From assembly GCF_003289965.1 (NCBI RefSeq), contig NZ_QMBQ01000007.1:62001-126000 (forward strand): DNA of 64,000 nucleotides, given 5' to 3'. This document shows positions 1 to 8,278 of the stretch, one piece after another. The notes under the pieces were generated by a model. It was not told the DNA's origin and ran no database searches. It was given only the letters and a program-made list of their open reading frames with translations. Every line of letters begins with the position of its first letter. Positions within the stretch are counted from its first letter, which is position 1. A program made the translations under genes and the position numbers. The DNA comes from Mesorhizobium atlanticum (GTDB taxonomy: Bacteria; Pseudomonadota; Alphaproteobacteria; Rhizobiales; Rhizobiaceae).

Positions 1-210
1 GTTCCGCCCTATATGATCGCGCGCCAGATTATCGCCGACATCTTGAAGGGCCGGCTGCACCAGGCCTTTTCCGGCTATCTCGCCAACCGCTCGTCCAAGG
101 CGCTCGGTTATTCGCTGCCGCAGCTTCTGCGCGGCTATGTCGTCGGCCGGCGTTGGCGCCGCGATTGCTACGACGAGTTCCGCGCCAAATACGGCGCTCG
201 GGCGGCTTGA
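1..210 (+). CDS. C-terminal end of a gene cut by the window edge
   Basis: The reading frame is open from the first base and ends in TGA at 208-210, leaving about 69 residues. The tail is basic and rich in Arg, Tyr and Leu, with a GYVVGRRWRRDCYDEFRAKY-like ending. It resembles the cytoplasmic C-terminal tails of rhizobial glycosyltransferases, but no diagnostic motif is inside the window, so the function is left open. An internal ATG at 13 is probably not the real start, because the frame continues upstream of it. A dispersed repeat follows 10 bases after the stop. Confidence 0.55.
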   Translation, partial: VPPYMIARQIIADILKGRLHQAFSGYLANRSSKALGYSLPQLLRGYVVGRRWRRDCYDEFRAKYGARAA

Positions 211-220
211 GACGGACTGC

Positions 221-324
221 TAGAGCAATTCCAGGAAAAGTGTGAGCGGTTTTCCGTCCGGAATTGCGTAAAAACAAGGAGATAGTGCGTTTAACCGTTT
301 CCGTGAAACGGTGAAACGCACTAT
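221..324. repeat. Dispersed palindromic element A, copy 1
   Basis: About 104 bases that recur almost identically at 23730-23833 and, in a diverged form, at 29104-29222 and 59138-59262. The ends are inverted (TAGAGC on the left, GCACTA on the right), and the inside can pair (CCGTTTCCGTGAAACGG). The TAG stop codon of the DUF1194 gene, at 321-323 on the minus strand, lies inside the right end. It resembles the RIME-type or small palindromic interspersed elements of rhizobia; the name is inference. Confidence 0.85.
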
Positions 325-1121
325 CTGTCGAGTTCGGGAAAATATGGATCTGAGAACCGCCGCCGAAGGCGCTCGCCCAGCAGGCAATCGACGGGTGCGG
401 CATCCTCGACGCGAATGGATTTGGCGTCGGTGAGGCCGCTCACCTCCTGGACCAGCTTGCGGCGGATGGCGGTCGAGAATTCTGACGCCGCGTAGATCGG
501 CAGCACAAAGGAACCCGCTCCTCCGGTCACGCAGTCGGCGTAATAGCGGTCGAGACGGCTGACGCTCGGCGACGGCCTGATGAGTATGGGCAGGCCGTTG
601 ATGACGATACCCTTGGCGACGGTGGCATCGCGGATCTCGGCGACGGGCAGCCCGATATTGTTGGGTCCGTCGCCCGATATGTCGATGACGCGGCGCGGCG
701 CCGAAAAGCCGCTTCTCTCCAGGAGCCCGGCGCCGAAGCCGAGGGCGCCTGAAATCGAGGTGCCGCGGAAGCTGCGGAACGGCCGCGCTTCTATCCTGTC
801 GGCAAAAGCGTTGGCGCTGGCCTCCCCATCGATGATCTGCCAGGCAATGACGCCGTCGTCGCGCACCACGCCCGCCCATTCGAAATAAGCGAGCGCGATG
901 CGGCCATTTCGACCCGAGCGCACGGCATTGATGAAGTCGGGATGGCGCAGCGCCTCGACATAGCCGGCGCGCTGCAGGGCGAACTCGTCCTCGTCCATCG
1001 ACTGCGAGATGTCGACGGCAAGCACGAGTTCCACATCGACCTGCGTGCCGCCGTCAGGCGCGGGCAACGAAGCCGCCTCGGCGCAGGCGAAACAGGCAAG
1101 CAGGCTGAGTATCTCGAGCAT
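321..1121 (-). CDS. DUF1194 von Willebrand factor A domain protein, exported
   Basis: A 266-residue protein starting with a short hydrophobic leader (MLEILSLLACFACAEAAS) that looks like a signal peptide. A VWA fold follows, with the metal-site motif DISQSMDEDEF near residue 38 and the family signature DISGDGPNN. This is the DUF1194 family, whose members are periplasmic or secreted proteins of unknown function. The frame extends further upstream, but that part overlaps the neighbouring ABC transporter and lacks a signal peptide, so ATG 1121 is preferred. The stop codon is contributed by a repeat element. The gene is co-oriented with the ABC transporter 53 bases upstream and may be cotranscribed with it. 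Confidence 0.85.
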   Translation of the reverse strand: MLEILSLLACFACAEAASLPAPDGGTQVDVELVLAVDISQSMDEDEFALQRAGYVEALRHPDFINAVRSGRNGRIALAYFEWAGVVRDDGVIAWQIIDGEASANAFADRIEARPFRSFRGTSISGALGFGAGLLERSGFSAPRRVIDISGDGPNNIGLPVAEIRDATVAKGIVINGLPILIRPSPSVSRLDRYYADCVTGGAGSFVLPIYAASEFSTAIRRKLVQEVSGLTDAKSIRVEDAAPVDCLLGERLRRRFSDPYFPELDR

Positions 1122-1174
1122 GGCAGCCTCGAACGACCCGGCGAATCTTCCCGGCGATCGCGGCGAAAATAAAG

Positions 1175-3004
1175 CTATTTCTTCCTGGCGCGGGCAGTCA
1201 TGGGCGGCGGCTCGATCGCTCCGGCGCGGACGCGCGCCGGCTTCAGCGCCGGTGCGCCGGTATCTTTCACGATATTCAGCGCGCGCGGGAAGAACTGGGT
1301 GTTGTGCAGGCCGCGCCCTATGTTCAGGATGGCTGTCCCTGGCAGGCGCTTTTCCATCATCGCCAGTACCCGTCGCAGCGACGGGCCGTCGAACGCGTCG
1401 AGCGCCTCGTCCATGATCACCCATTTTGGCTTGCGCAGGGCGAGTCTGGCGAAAGCCAGCGCTCGTTGTTCGTCATCGCTGAGCTCGCGTTCCCACCGCC
1501 CGGGATGGTCAAGTTCGGTTGCCAGCCGATCGAGGCCGAGCTCCATGAGCACGGCCGCGATCTCGGCATCGCTGGCTGGGGCCTCTCCGTTCGGATGATC
1601 GAGGACCTCGCGCAGCGTACCGGCCGGGAAATAGGGCACGCGCGGTACGAAGATGGGAGTCTCGCCCGCCGGAAGGCCGATCCGGCCGCTACCCCATGGC
1701 CACAGGCCGGCAATGGCACGGAAGAACAACGTCTTGCCGGCGCCCGGCTCGCCGGTGATCATGACACGCTCGCCGGAATGGATTTCGACCTCCGTCTCGG
1801 CAAGCTTGGTGCAGCCTTCCGGCGAGGACACCTGAAGCTTGTCGAAGGTCAGGCGGCCATTGGCGTTTTCGCCGAATTGGATGCGTTTCTCCGTGTCGTG
1901 CAGCGCATCGGTCTCGGTGAGCGCGATACGGAAATCGGCCACGCGCATCAGCGTCGCGCGCCAGTCGGCGATGCTGCCGATGTTGTTGATGAACCAACGG
2001 AGCGACGAATGGACCTGGTTGAAGGCGCCGACCGCCATCATCAGCCCGCCGAACGAGATGTCGCCGGAAAAGTAGACTGGCGAAGCCACCAGGATGGGCG
2101 CAACCACCGTTATCCAGCCATAAGTGTCGGTCACCCAGGACAGGTTGATCTGCGCGGTAAAGATGCGCCGCATGGCGCCCAGCACCGCGCCGAGGTCAAG
2201 CTCGAGCCGGCGCCTGGCATCAGGCTCGCCGTGGTAGAGCGCAATGGCGTCGACATTCTCGTTGACCCTTACCATCGAGGAGCGCAACTCCGCTTCGCGG
2301 GTATAGCGCTCGCTGTTAAGGCCGATCAGCGGACGACCGACCAGCCAGCTCAGCCACGAGGCTATCCCGGCATAGAGGAACGCGGCCCACACCATGTAGC
2401 CCGGTATCGCCAATGAATAGCCGCCGATGTGGAACACGAAGCCGGAAGACAGCTCCCACAAGACGCCGATGAAGGAGACGAGCAGGATGAGGGATTGCAG
2501 CAGGCCGACGCCGAGATCCGTCGACAGGTCCGACAAGTGAGCCGCGTCCTGCTGCATGCGCTGGTCGGGATTGACACCGATGGCACCGGCATTGGCCAAC
2601 CGAAAGGCGCGCGCCGGACGCATCCATTGATCGATCAGGTCGAGCGTTAGCGCCTCGCGCAACCGCAAACGGATCATCTGGTTGAGCCAGGTCTGGCCGA
2701 TATTGAGCACCAGAAGCCCACCGGCGATCATCGCGAAGACGAGAAGCTGGTGCAGGAAGTCCGACATGTCGCGACGCGCCAGCGCATCGTAGAAAGGCTG
2801 GTTCCAGCGGTTGAGCAGAACCTGCCCGATCGAGGTTGCGACGATGACCGCGACGATACCGATCGAGACCCAGGCAAGCTGGGTGCGCACCGGCGAGGAC
2901 TTGAGCCCCTGCCTGATCGTCGCCACCTGGTCGGCGAGGCTGCTTGCCTCGACCGAGACAGCGGCCTTTTGTGGCGCCGGCTTCTTATTGGTTTGGTCGT
3001 CCAT
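1175..3004 (-). CDS. SbmA/YddA-type ABC transporter, fused permease and ATPase
   Basis: About 609 residues. The N-terminal half has six predicted membrane segments (ABC_membrane_2 type, as in YddA and ABCD transporters). The C-terminal half is a nucleotide-binding domain with Walker A GEPGAGKT near residue 416 and Walker B WVIMDEALDAFD near 531. The signature loop reads LSDDEQ instead of the usual LSxGEQ, and the switch region is also unusual. Start: ATG 3004 has an AGGAAT-like ribosome site; a GTG 30 bases upstream is less likely. The substrate is unknown; relatives export or import peptides, vitamins or acyl compounds. Confidence 0.85.
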   Translation of the reverse strand: MDDQTNKKPAPQKAAVSVEASSLADQVATIRQGLKSSPVRTQLAWVSIGIVAVIVATSIGQVLLNRWNQPFYDALARRDMSDFLHQLLVFAMIAGGLLVLNIGQTWLNQMIRLRLREALTLDLIDQWMRPARAFRLANAGAIGVNPDQRMQQDAAHLSDLSTDLGVGLLQSLILLVSFIGVLWELSSGFVFHIGGYSLAIPGYMVWAAFLYAGIASWLSWLVGRPLIGLNSERYTREAELRSSMVRVNENVDAIALYHGEPDARRRLELDLGAVLGAMRRIFTAQINLSWVTDTYGWITVVAPILVASPVYFSGDISFGGLMMAVGAFNQVHSSLRWFINNIGSIADWRATLMRVADFRIALTETDALHDTEKRIQFGENANGRLTFDKLQVSSPEGCTKLAETEVEIHSGERVMITGEPGAGKTLFFRAIAGLWPWGSGRIGLPAGETPIFVPRVPYFPAGTLREVLDHPNGEAPASDAEIAAVLMELGLDRLATELDHPGRWERELSDDEQRALAFARLALRKPKWVIMDEALDAFDGPSLRRVLAMMEKRLPGTAILNIGRGLHNTQFFPRALNIVKDTGAPALKPARVRAGAIEPPPMTARARKK

Positions 3005-3130
3005 TGGGGATATTCCTGATTCCGCGGCGGTCACGAGTGTAGCGCCAAACGAGCAAGCTCAGGTCGAGCATGCCTCAGATAGGGTAACGATCGCCGCGCG
3101 ATGCAAGGCGCTGCCGCGATCACGAACGCG

Positions 3131-3892
3131 TCACTTTGCCGGGAGCGGGGTCGACCGCCGGCCAAGCCGCGTCGCGCCCTGTGGCGAGAAGACCGGCACG
3201 AAGACGCGGCGCGAGGCGCGCTGAGCGACCGGCACCCCCTGGTAGAGCCGTTTCTGCGCCTCGACGACGATGACGCCGGAAAAGATCGGCCAGAACCGAC
3301 GGCCGGCCCGCTCCAGCACATTGTGGAACCGCATCATGAAACGCCGTGGCGACGGCGGAAAGAACAGCGCATCGCTCCACGTCGCCGGGGTGAAGTTCGC
3401 CTCGCGCAGCAACTCGGTCAGCTGGCCGCGCGAGAACGGCCGGCCGTTGCCGAAGGGCGTGTGCTCGAAGCGCGCCCACACACCGCGCCGGTTGGGCACG
3501 ACGATGACGACTCTGCCCGCCGGCGACAGCACGCGCCAGATCTCGTTCAGCGTCTCGCGCGGGTTTTCGGCGTGTTCGAGCGAATGCACCAAGAGCACGC
3601 GATCGATGCAGGAATCGACCAGCGGCAATTCCTCGTCGAAGACCAGCGCCGTCGCCGCCGGCCCGGTCGCCGGCCACACCACCGCGCCCTGCGTAGCCGG
3701 CATGAAAGCGAAGACGCGCTCGGCATCGGTGCCGAAGCGTTCCAGCCACGGCAGTGTATAGCCGAGGCCGACCAGCCGCTCGTTGGGCACGGTCGTCCAA
3801 ATGGACGACAGCGCCATGGTGATCGAATGCTCGGCCAGGCGGCCAAGCGTGGACGAGTAGAAGGAACGCAGGTCGACGATGTCCGAATGCAT
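3131..3892 (-). CDS. Class I SAM-dependent methyltransferase-like protein
   Basis: About 253 residues from ATG 3892. The second half of a methyltransferase fold is clear: an acidic strand, then VLLVHSLEHAENP (motif IV region, about residue 100), LNEIWRVLSPAGRVVIVVPN and a C-terminal RFHN/ER segment. The glycine-rich motif I is poor (GLGYTLPWLERFG), so SAM binding is not certain. It is transcribed away from gloB; this adjacency is one I recall from rhizobia. The frame stays open upstream through three 18-base repeats and into gloB, so a longer N-terminus is possible but unlikely. Confidence 0.75.
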   Translation of the reverse strand: MHSDIVDLRSFYSSTLGRLAEHSITMALSSIWTTVPNERLVGLGYTLPWLERFGTDAERVFAFMPATQGAVVWPATGPAATALVFDEELPLVDSCIDRVLLVHSLEHAENPRETLNEIWRVLSPAGRVVIVVPNRRGVWARFEHTPFGNGRPFSRGQLTELLREANFTPATWSDALFFPPSPRRFMMRFHNVLERAGRRFWPIFSGVIVVEAQKRLYQGVPVAQRASRRVFVPVFSPQGATRLGRRSTPLPAK

Positions 3893-3917
3893 GCGCGGGA
3901 CGGTAGCCGCGATAAAT

Positions 3918-3971
3918 GCCAAGTTCAACAAAGGCGGCAAATTCGATAAACGCGCCAAGTTCGATAAACCC
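3918..3971. repeat. Three 18-base tandem units between methyltransferase and gloB
   Basis: Three consecutive imperfect 18-mers, each reading roughly GCCAAGTTCGATAAACGC, at 3918-3935, 3936-3953 and 3954-3971. They lie in the divergent intergenic region, which must hold both promoters. If translated on the minus strand they give a 6-residue repeat (GLSNLA, RLSNLP, PLLNLA), upstream of the chosen methyltransferase start. Confidence 0.8.
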
Positions 3972-4022
3972 GGATGACATCGGCGGCCGGTCGCCCTATG
4001 TCTGCGGCGACAACGGAGACAG

Positions 4023-4796
4023 ATGCCGATGGCCGTCGAGATCGAGCAGTTCATGTGCCGCACCGACAATTTCGGCGTGCTGGTTCACGATCCGAAAAGC
4101 GGCGAGACGGCGATCATCGACGCGCCGGAAGAAGCGCCGATCCTGGCGGCGATCAAGCGCACCGGCTGGATGCCGACATTGATCCTCACCACGCACCATC
4201 ATGCCGACCATGTCGAAGCCAATCTGGCGCTGAAGGAGCGCTTCAAGCTGCGCATCATCGGCCCGGAAGCCGAGAAGGCAAAGATTCCGGGCATCGATGA
4301 GACGGTCAGCCAAGGCTCGGTCGTGCGCCTTGGCGAGGAACGGATCGAGGTGATCGAGACGCCTGGCCACACCGCCGGCCATGTCTCCTACCACCTGCCG
4401 GCCTCGAAAGTGGCCTTCACCGCCGACACTTTGTTCGCGCTGGGTTGCGGCCGCCTGTTCGAGTGCAAGCCGTCGGTGATGTATGAATCGCTGAAGAAGC
4501 TGGCGGCGCTGCCGGCGGAAACCGCCATCTATTGCGGCCACGAATACACTCTGGCCAACGCCCGCTTCGCGGTGACGGTAGATCCGGGCAACCCGCTGCT
4601 GAGGCAGCGCGCGGCCAGGGTCGAAGCGCTGCGCGCCGACAACAAGCCGACATTGCCGACGACCATCGGTGAGGAGCTGTCGACCAACCCGTTCCTGCGC
4701 TGGCACGACCCGGCGATCCGCAAGCATCTCGGCATGGAGAAAGCTTCGGACGCCGAGGTGTTCGCCGAAATCCGCAAGCGCAAGGATAATTTCTGA
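4023..4796 (+). CDS. gloB: Hydroxyacylglutathione hydrolase (glyoxalase II)
   Basis: A 257-residue metallo-beta-lactamase-fold enzyme that hydrolyses S-lactoylglutathione to lactate and glutathione, the second step of methylglyoxal detoxification in the cytoplasm. The metal site THHHADHVEANLAL lies near residue 57, with HTAGHVSYH near 115, the bridging Asp in DTLFALGCGRLFE and the last His in YCGHEYT. Length and motif order match the family throughout. A GGAGA ribosome site sits just upstream of ATG 4023. The cupin gene follows after 6 bases and is probably cotranscribed. Confidence 0.95.
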   Translation: MPMAVEIEQFMCRTDNFGVLVHDPKSGETAIIDAPEEAPILAAIKRTGWMPTLILTTHHHADHVEANLALKERFKLRIIGPEAEKAKIPGIDETVSQGSVVRLGEERIEVIETPGHTAGHVSYHLPASKVAFTADTLFALGCGRLFECKPSVMYESLKKLAALPAETAIYCGHEYTLANARFAVTVDPGNPLLRQRAARVEALRADNKPTLPTTIGEELSTNPFLRWHDPAIRKHLGMEKASDAEVFAEIRKRKDNF

Positions 4797-4802
4797 GTAT
4801 CG

Positions 4803-5234
4803 ATGAAAAGCGCCGCCGAGATCATTGCAACGCTTGGCCTCGAACCGCATCCCGAGGGCGGCTGGTATGCCGAGACGTTTCGCGACGCCGCGGGCGGCCC
4901 GCGCGGTCATTCGACCGCGATTTACTTCCTACTCGAGCAGGGCCAGCTTTCGGCATGGCATCGGGTGAAGGACGCGGCCGAGGTCTGGCATTACTATGCC
5001 GGCGCACCGCTGGCGCTGTCGATGCATGAGGAAGGCGCAGGCGTGGTCATCGAGCAGGTTCTGGGCACCGCCATTGCCGCGGGCGAGCGGCCGCAGATCG
5101 TTGTGCCGGCAGGCTGGTGGCAGTCGGCGCGCAGCCTCGGCGAATGGACGCTGGTCGGCTGCACGGTGGCGCCTGGCTTCGATTTCGCCGCTTTCGAGCT
5201 GGCTGAGCCCGGCTGGCAGCCGACAACAAACTAA
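4803..5234 (+). CDS. DUF985-type cupin protein
   Basis: A 143-residue single-domain cupin of the DUF985 (Cupin_5) family. Characteristic stretches are HPEGGWYAETFRD, STAIYFLLEQGQLSAWHRV, EVWHYYAGAPL and VPAGWWQSAR. Biochemical function is not established for most members. It follows gloB with a 6-base gap. Its TAA stop overlaps the TAG of the convergent lysoplasmalogenase gene (shared CTAA at 5231-5234), so the two convergent transcripts have no room for a separate terminator. Confidence 0.88.
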   Translation: MKSAAEIIATLGLEPHPEGGWYAETFRDAAGGPRGHSTAIYFLLEQGQLSAWHRVKDAAEVWHYYAGAPLALSMHEEGAGVVIEQVLGTAIAAGERPQIVVPAGWWQSARSLGEWTLVGCTVAPGFDFAAFELAEPGWQPTTN

Positions 5235-5902
5235 GCCAACAGAAAACCCAGCGTGATCGCCAATTGGGCGGCGTAATAAAGCACCCAGACCGCATAGCGC
5301 ATCCAAAGGCGCTGCGGCGAGATCGCCGCGAGCAGGAAGCGCTCGGCCGCCAGCAACCCGTCCGAGGCGATGAACAGCACCGCGCCGGCAATGACCCAGG
5401 CGCTGGCGGTGGTGAGCGCCGAAATGCCCATGGCGAGGATCGCCCCGACATAGACGGCGATCGGGATGCGCAGTTGCGGACCGACGCGGCGCCAGAGCGC
5501 GGCAAGCATGACGATGCTGAATGCAGCCATGGCCAGCGCGATCGCGCCCCGCCAGGATTCGGCGCTCAAAAGGCCGAGCCCGCCGCCTGACTGCGCGAAC
5601 AGCGCGACATAAGCGACGTGGCCGGCGAGGAAGCTCGCCAGCCCGCCGAGAAAGGGCTTTTCGCCTTCGCGCGACAGGAAGGCGTCGCCGATGGCGCTCA
5701 AGCCCAGCGCAGCGACAAGCAGCAGCGGACCGCCCTGCTTGGCGGCAAGCACAGCCAGCAAAGCGACTGCAAGCGTCTTTGCCGCCGTGCGCGTCCATTT
5801 CGGCGGCATGTCGAGCGCGAAGGCGTAGATCACGGCCGCGACGAACGAGAACAGAAGCGTCGCGTTGGCATTGGCCTCGATGCCGCCGGGAAACGGCATC
5901 AT
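5231..5902 (-). CDS. YhhN/TMEM86-family lysoplasmalogenase-like membrane protein
   Basis: About 223 residues, nearly all hydrophobic, with seven to eight predicted membrane helices. YhhN-family features include a repeated ALxLSAIGDAFL-type segment and the end VLYYAAQLAITLGFLL. Animal TMEM86B members hydrolyse lysoplasmalogens; the bacterial role is unproven. Start ATG 5902 has AGAGGTGA five bases upstream. The start overlaps the end of the upstream exporter gene by four bases (ATGA), indicating translational coupling. Confidence 0.85.
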   Translation of the reverse strand: MMPFPGGIEANANATLLFSFVAAVIYAFALDMPPKWTRTAAKTLAVALLAVLAAKQGGPLLLVAALGLSAIGDAFLSREGEKPFLGGLASFLAGHVAYVALFAQSGGGLGLLSAESWRGAIALAMAAFSIVMLAALWRRVGPQLRIPIAVYVGAILAMGISALTTASAWVIAGAVLFIASDGLLAAERFLLAAISPQRLWMRYAVWVLYYAAQLAITLGFLLA

Positions 5903-6786
5903 GCGTTCACCTCTTTGGCCCCCGGCTTGCGCATCAGCAGAGACTTCGCGGCCAGCGCAGCGCCCCCGGTGATGAGCACGCAGGCCGCGAGGATGCGCAG
6001 CGACGGCTCCGCGACGCCGGCAGCGATCAGCACCAGCGTCGACAACAGCGGCGCGGCATAGCTCGCGGCGCCCAGCACCTGGATATTGCCGCGCTTGACG
6101 CCGATATCCCAGGCGTAGAAGGCCGCGCCAACCGGCATCAGGCCGAGCCCGATGACGGCCAGCCACTGTCCAGGGCCCTCTGGCAGCACCGTTTTCTCAA
6201 GCAGAAGATGACAGGCCAGCGAAAGCACCGACGTCGCCGCGCAGAACCAGGTGACGATGGAGGTCGGCACCGAGGGGAAGCGCCGCGACAGAAGCGAATA
6301 GGACGACCACAAAAGCGCGCAGACGGCGGCCATCGCGTAACCGAAGGCATAACGCGCGTCGAAGGCCAGCCCGCCACCCTTGGTGACGATCAGGACCGTG
6401 CCGGCAAGCCCGAGCAGAGCGCCGACGACATGGTTCCAGGCCAGCCGCTCGCCCGGCATCAGCGCGGAACCCAGCACGATCAGCAACGGCCATAGATAGG
6501 CGATCAGGCTCGCCTCGACAGCCGGCGCGTTGCGCAGCGCGGTGAAGTAGAAGAAGTGGTAGCCGAACAGGCCAGCTATGCCGATCACCCAGACCTGTGG
6601 CGGGATCTTCTGGTTTCTGTCGGCGGCCGGCATCACCAGCCGCGCCGCTAAGCCAACGCAGGTGCCGATGGCGAAGGTGATGGCCGACAGCAGGAACGGC
6701 GGCACCTGCCCGGAAGCGTCGGTGAGCAGCGCCAGCAGCGCCCACATGGCAACCGCCGAAAAACCGATCAGTGTTGCGCGCCCCAT
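5899..6786 (-). CDS. EamA-family exporter, YddG-like
   Basis: A 295-residue drug/metabolite transporter with ten predicted membrane helices in two EamA halves. The motifs GYHFFYFTALRNAPAVEASL and YLWPLLIVLGSALMPGE are typical of the YddG aromatic amino acid exporter subgroup. It would sit in the inner membrane and export aromatic amino acids or similar compounds. The downstream lysoplasmalogenase gene starts inside its stop codon. The exact substrate is inference from family resemblance. Confidence 0.85.
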   Translation of the reverse strand: MGRATLIGFSAVAMWALLALLTDASGQVPPFLLSAITFAIGTCVGLAARLVMPAADRNQKIPPQVWVIGIAGLFGYHFFYFTALRNAPAVEASLIAYLWPLLIVLGSALMPGERLAWNHVVGALLGLAGTVLIVTKGGGLAFDARYAFGYAMAAVCALLWSSYSLLSRRFPSVPTSIVTWFCAATSVLSLACHLLLEKTVLPEGPGQWLAVIGLGLMPVGAAFYAWDIGVKRGNIQVLGAASYAAPLLSTLVLIAAGVAEPSLRILAACVLITGGAALAAKSLLMRKPGAKEVNA

Positions 6787-6818
6787 GCGTTTCCCCGGCG
6801 GCGCGCCGGGCGCCTGAC

Positions 6819-7610
6819 TTAATTAACTGCCTCGAACCGTCCGGCGCTGATGGTCAGCGGACCGATCTGGGTCCCGACCGTGGCGCGGATCGGCGCATAT
6901 ACGCCGGATTGACCGACCGGCGCAAACGTCACCAGCATGCGGCTCTTGTTCTGGAGGTAATTCAGCGCCTTGCGTCCCTTGCGATAGCCCGCTACCGGCT
7001 CGAAGCCCATCTTGCAGGTCACTGTGTCGCCCTTGTAGCCCGGCACCGAGATCGAGCCCTTGGAGGCATAGGTCAGTGTCAGGTCGGCGCGCATCTCGCC
7101 ATCATAGAACTTGACCGTGCGTCCGCAGACCTTGTCCAGGCTGTCGGCATGGATGACGGTCGCGGCCATCGGGTCGAGCACCGATTTCAGGTCTCCGTCG
7201 CCGATCGGCACCCAACTCTTCGGATCGCGTTTCTTCGGAGCGGGAACGACTTGCGTGGAGGTGACCGCGCCGTTGCTGAAGCGGATGTCGACCATGGAGG
7301 CCTTCTTGCCGGACGTGTAGTCGGCCCTGAACGCCTGCGGCGTCATCCGCTTGTCCGAAATGATGCCTTTCGACGAAATCGTGCCTTTGGTGTCGTCGAA
7401 CAGCCGGCCGAGCCCCGCGGCCGAGACGGTGCCATTGATGGCGTAGGTATTGCCCTCATAACGGCTGGAAAAAGTCGCCCTGGCGATCGAAAGGCCAAGA
7501 TAGGAGACCGTGTATTCGCCCTTGAAGGACTGTGGCGAGGGGGCGGCGAAGGTGGTTGCCGGCACGACAAGGGCAAGCAGGCTGGCAAGTGCATGAGCAG
7601 GACGGAGCAT
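6819..7610 (-). CDS. DUF3108 periplasmic protein
   Basis: A 263-residue protein with an N-terminal signal peptide (LRPAHALASLLALVVPATTFA) followed by a beta-rich DUF3108 domain: FKGEYTVSYLGLSIARATF near the mature N-terminus and GRTVKFYDGEMRADLTLTY in the middle. The family is common in alphaproteobacteria, and its function is not established. It is divergent from rpmB. The 258-base intergenic region between them also carries the candidate rpmB promoter. Confidence 0.85.
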   Translation of the reverse strand: MLRPAHALASLLALVVPATTFAAPSPQSFKGEYTVSYLGLSIARATFSSRYEGNTYAINGTVSAAGLGRLFDDTKGTISSKGIISDKRMTPQAFRADYTSGKKASMVDIRFSNGAVTSTQVVPAPKKRDPKSWVPIGDGDLKSVLDPMAATVIHADSLDKVCGRTVKFYDGEMRADLTLTYASKGSISVPGYKGDTVTCKMGFEPVAGYRKGRKALNYLQNKSRMLVTFAPVGQSGVYAPIRATVGTQIGPLTISAGRFEAVN

Positions 7611-7744
7611 GGTGGCTGGCGAATCCCTGGCAGTTCGGCCGAAACGCTAAGGCTCCAGCCTGGCATATCCCTTCGTGAAGGGCTTATAATACGAAATCCG
7701 GCCTTTATATGGAGCGCGCCGGACGGCAGGCTACGTGCCGGAGC

Positions 7745-7773
7745 TTGACGCAGTGGTGAAATGCCACTATGGA
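7745..7773 (+). promoter_or_regulatory. Candidate promoter for rpmB
   Basis: TTGACG at 7745-7750, a 17-base spacer, then TATGGA at 7768-7773, 95 bases ahead of the rpmB start. The -35 is good and the -10 is weak. A TATAAT at 7685-7690 lies further upstream but has no clear -35 at the right distance. Confidence 0.4.
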
Positions 7774-7868
7774 ACGCCAACTTTTCCAAAGGCCGCCTGA
7801 CCGAGACCGCGCGCCGCCTGGCGCGGGCAGAATGGTTTGGCAGGTTTAGAAACTGAAGGTTAGACAAG

Positions 7869-8165
7869 ATGTCCCGCACCTGCGAACTCACTGCCAAGGC
7901 AGTCCAGACCGGCAACAATGTGAGCCACGCCAACAACAAGACCAAGCGTCGCTTCCTGCCGAACCTGGTCAATGTGACGCTGATTTCCGAAGCGCTGAAC
8001 CAGAACGTTCGCCTGCGCATTTCGGCCAACGCGCTGCGTTCGGTCGAGCATCGCGGCGGCCTCGACGCCTTCCTGGTCAAGGCCGACGTCAAGGAATTGT
8101 CGCAGCGGGCTCGTCTGCTGAAGAAGCAGATCGCCAAGAAGCTTGCCGAGCAGTCGGCCGCTTAA
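7869..8165 (+). CDS. rpmB: 50S ribosomal protein L28
   Basis: A 98-residue basic ribosomal protein of the large subunit. It carries the family hallmarks CELTAKAVQTGNNVSHANNK and RFLPNLVNVTL near the N-terminus and LRISANALRSVEHRGGLDAF in the middle. The length is normal for the long alphaproteobacterial form. It is transcribed alone in its strand block, divergent from the DUF3108 gene and followed by a hairpin and a candidate riboswitch in front of the next gene. Confidence 0.97.
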   Translation: MSRTCELTAKAVQTGNNVSHANNKTKRRFLPNLVNVTLISEALNQNVRLRISANALRSVEHRGGLDAFLVKADVKELSQRARLLKKQIAKKLAEQSAA

Positions 8166-8227
8166 CTCAGCTTTCGGGCGGGGACGACCGCCTCGGGCAC
8201 CGGCCATATCCGTTGCTCGAATAAGAG

Positions 8228-8248
8228 CGAGCGTCGGCACGACGCTCG
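8228..8248 (+). other. Perfect 9-bp hairpin downstream of rpmB
   Basis: CGAGCGTCG at 8228-8236, loop GCA, CGACGCTCG at 8240-8248. The stem is perfect and GC-rich but is not followed by a T run. It may act as a weak rpmB terminator, as an mRNA 3' protector, or as a helix stacked just upstream of the riboswitch-like fold that begins two bases later. Confidence 0.6.
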
Positions 8249-8249
8249 G

Positions 8250-8278
8250 CTGGTTCCATTACCCAGGATAAAAAAATG
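8250..8278 (+). promoter_or_regulatory. Candidate preQ1-I riboswitch over the yhhQ start
   Basis: Stem P1 is CTGG (8250-8253) with CCAG (8263-8266). The loop is TTCCATTAC, ending in a C (8262) directly before the 3' side of P1, where preQ1-I aptamers keep the ligand-contacting cytosine. A run of seven A follows (8270-8276), matching the conserved A-rich tail. The loop CAT (8257-8259) can pair with the ATG start codon (8276-8278) as pseudoknot P2, and the AGGA ribosome site (8265-8268) overlaps P1. Ligand binding would therefore hide both. The loop is 9 bases, shorter than the textbook examples, and P1 has four pairs. The downstream gene is a preQ0/preQ1-type transporter, which fits. Confidence 0.6.
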
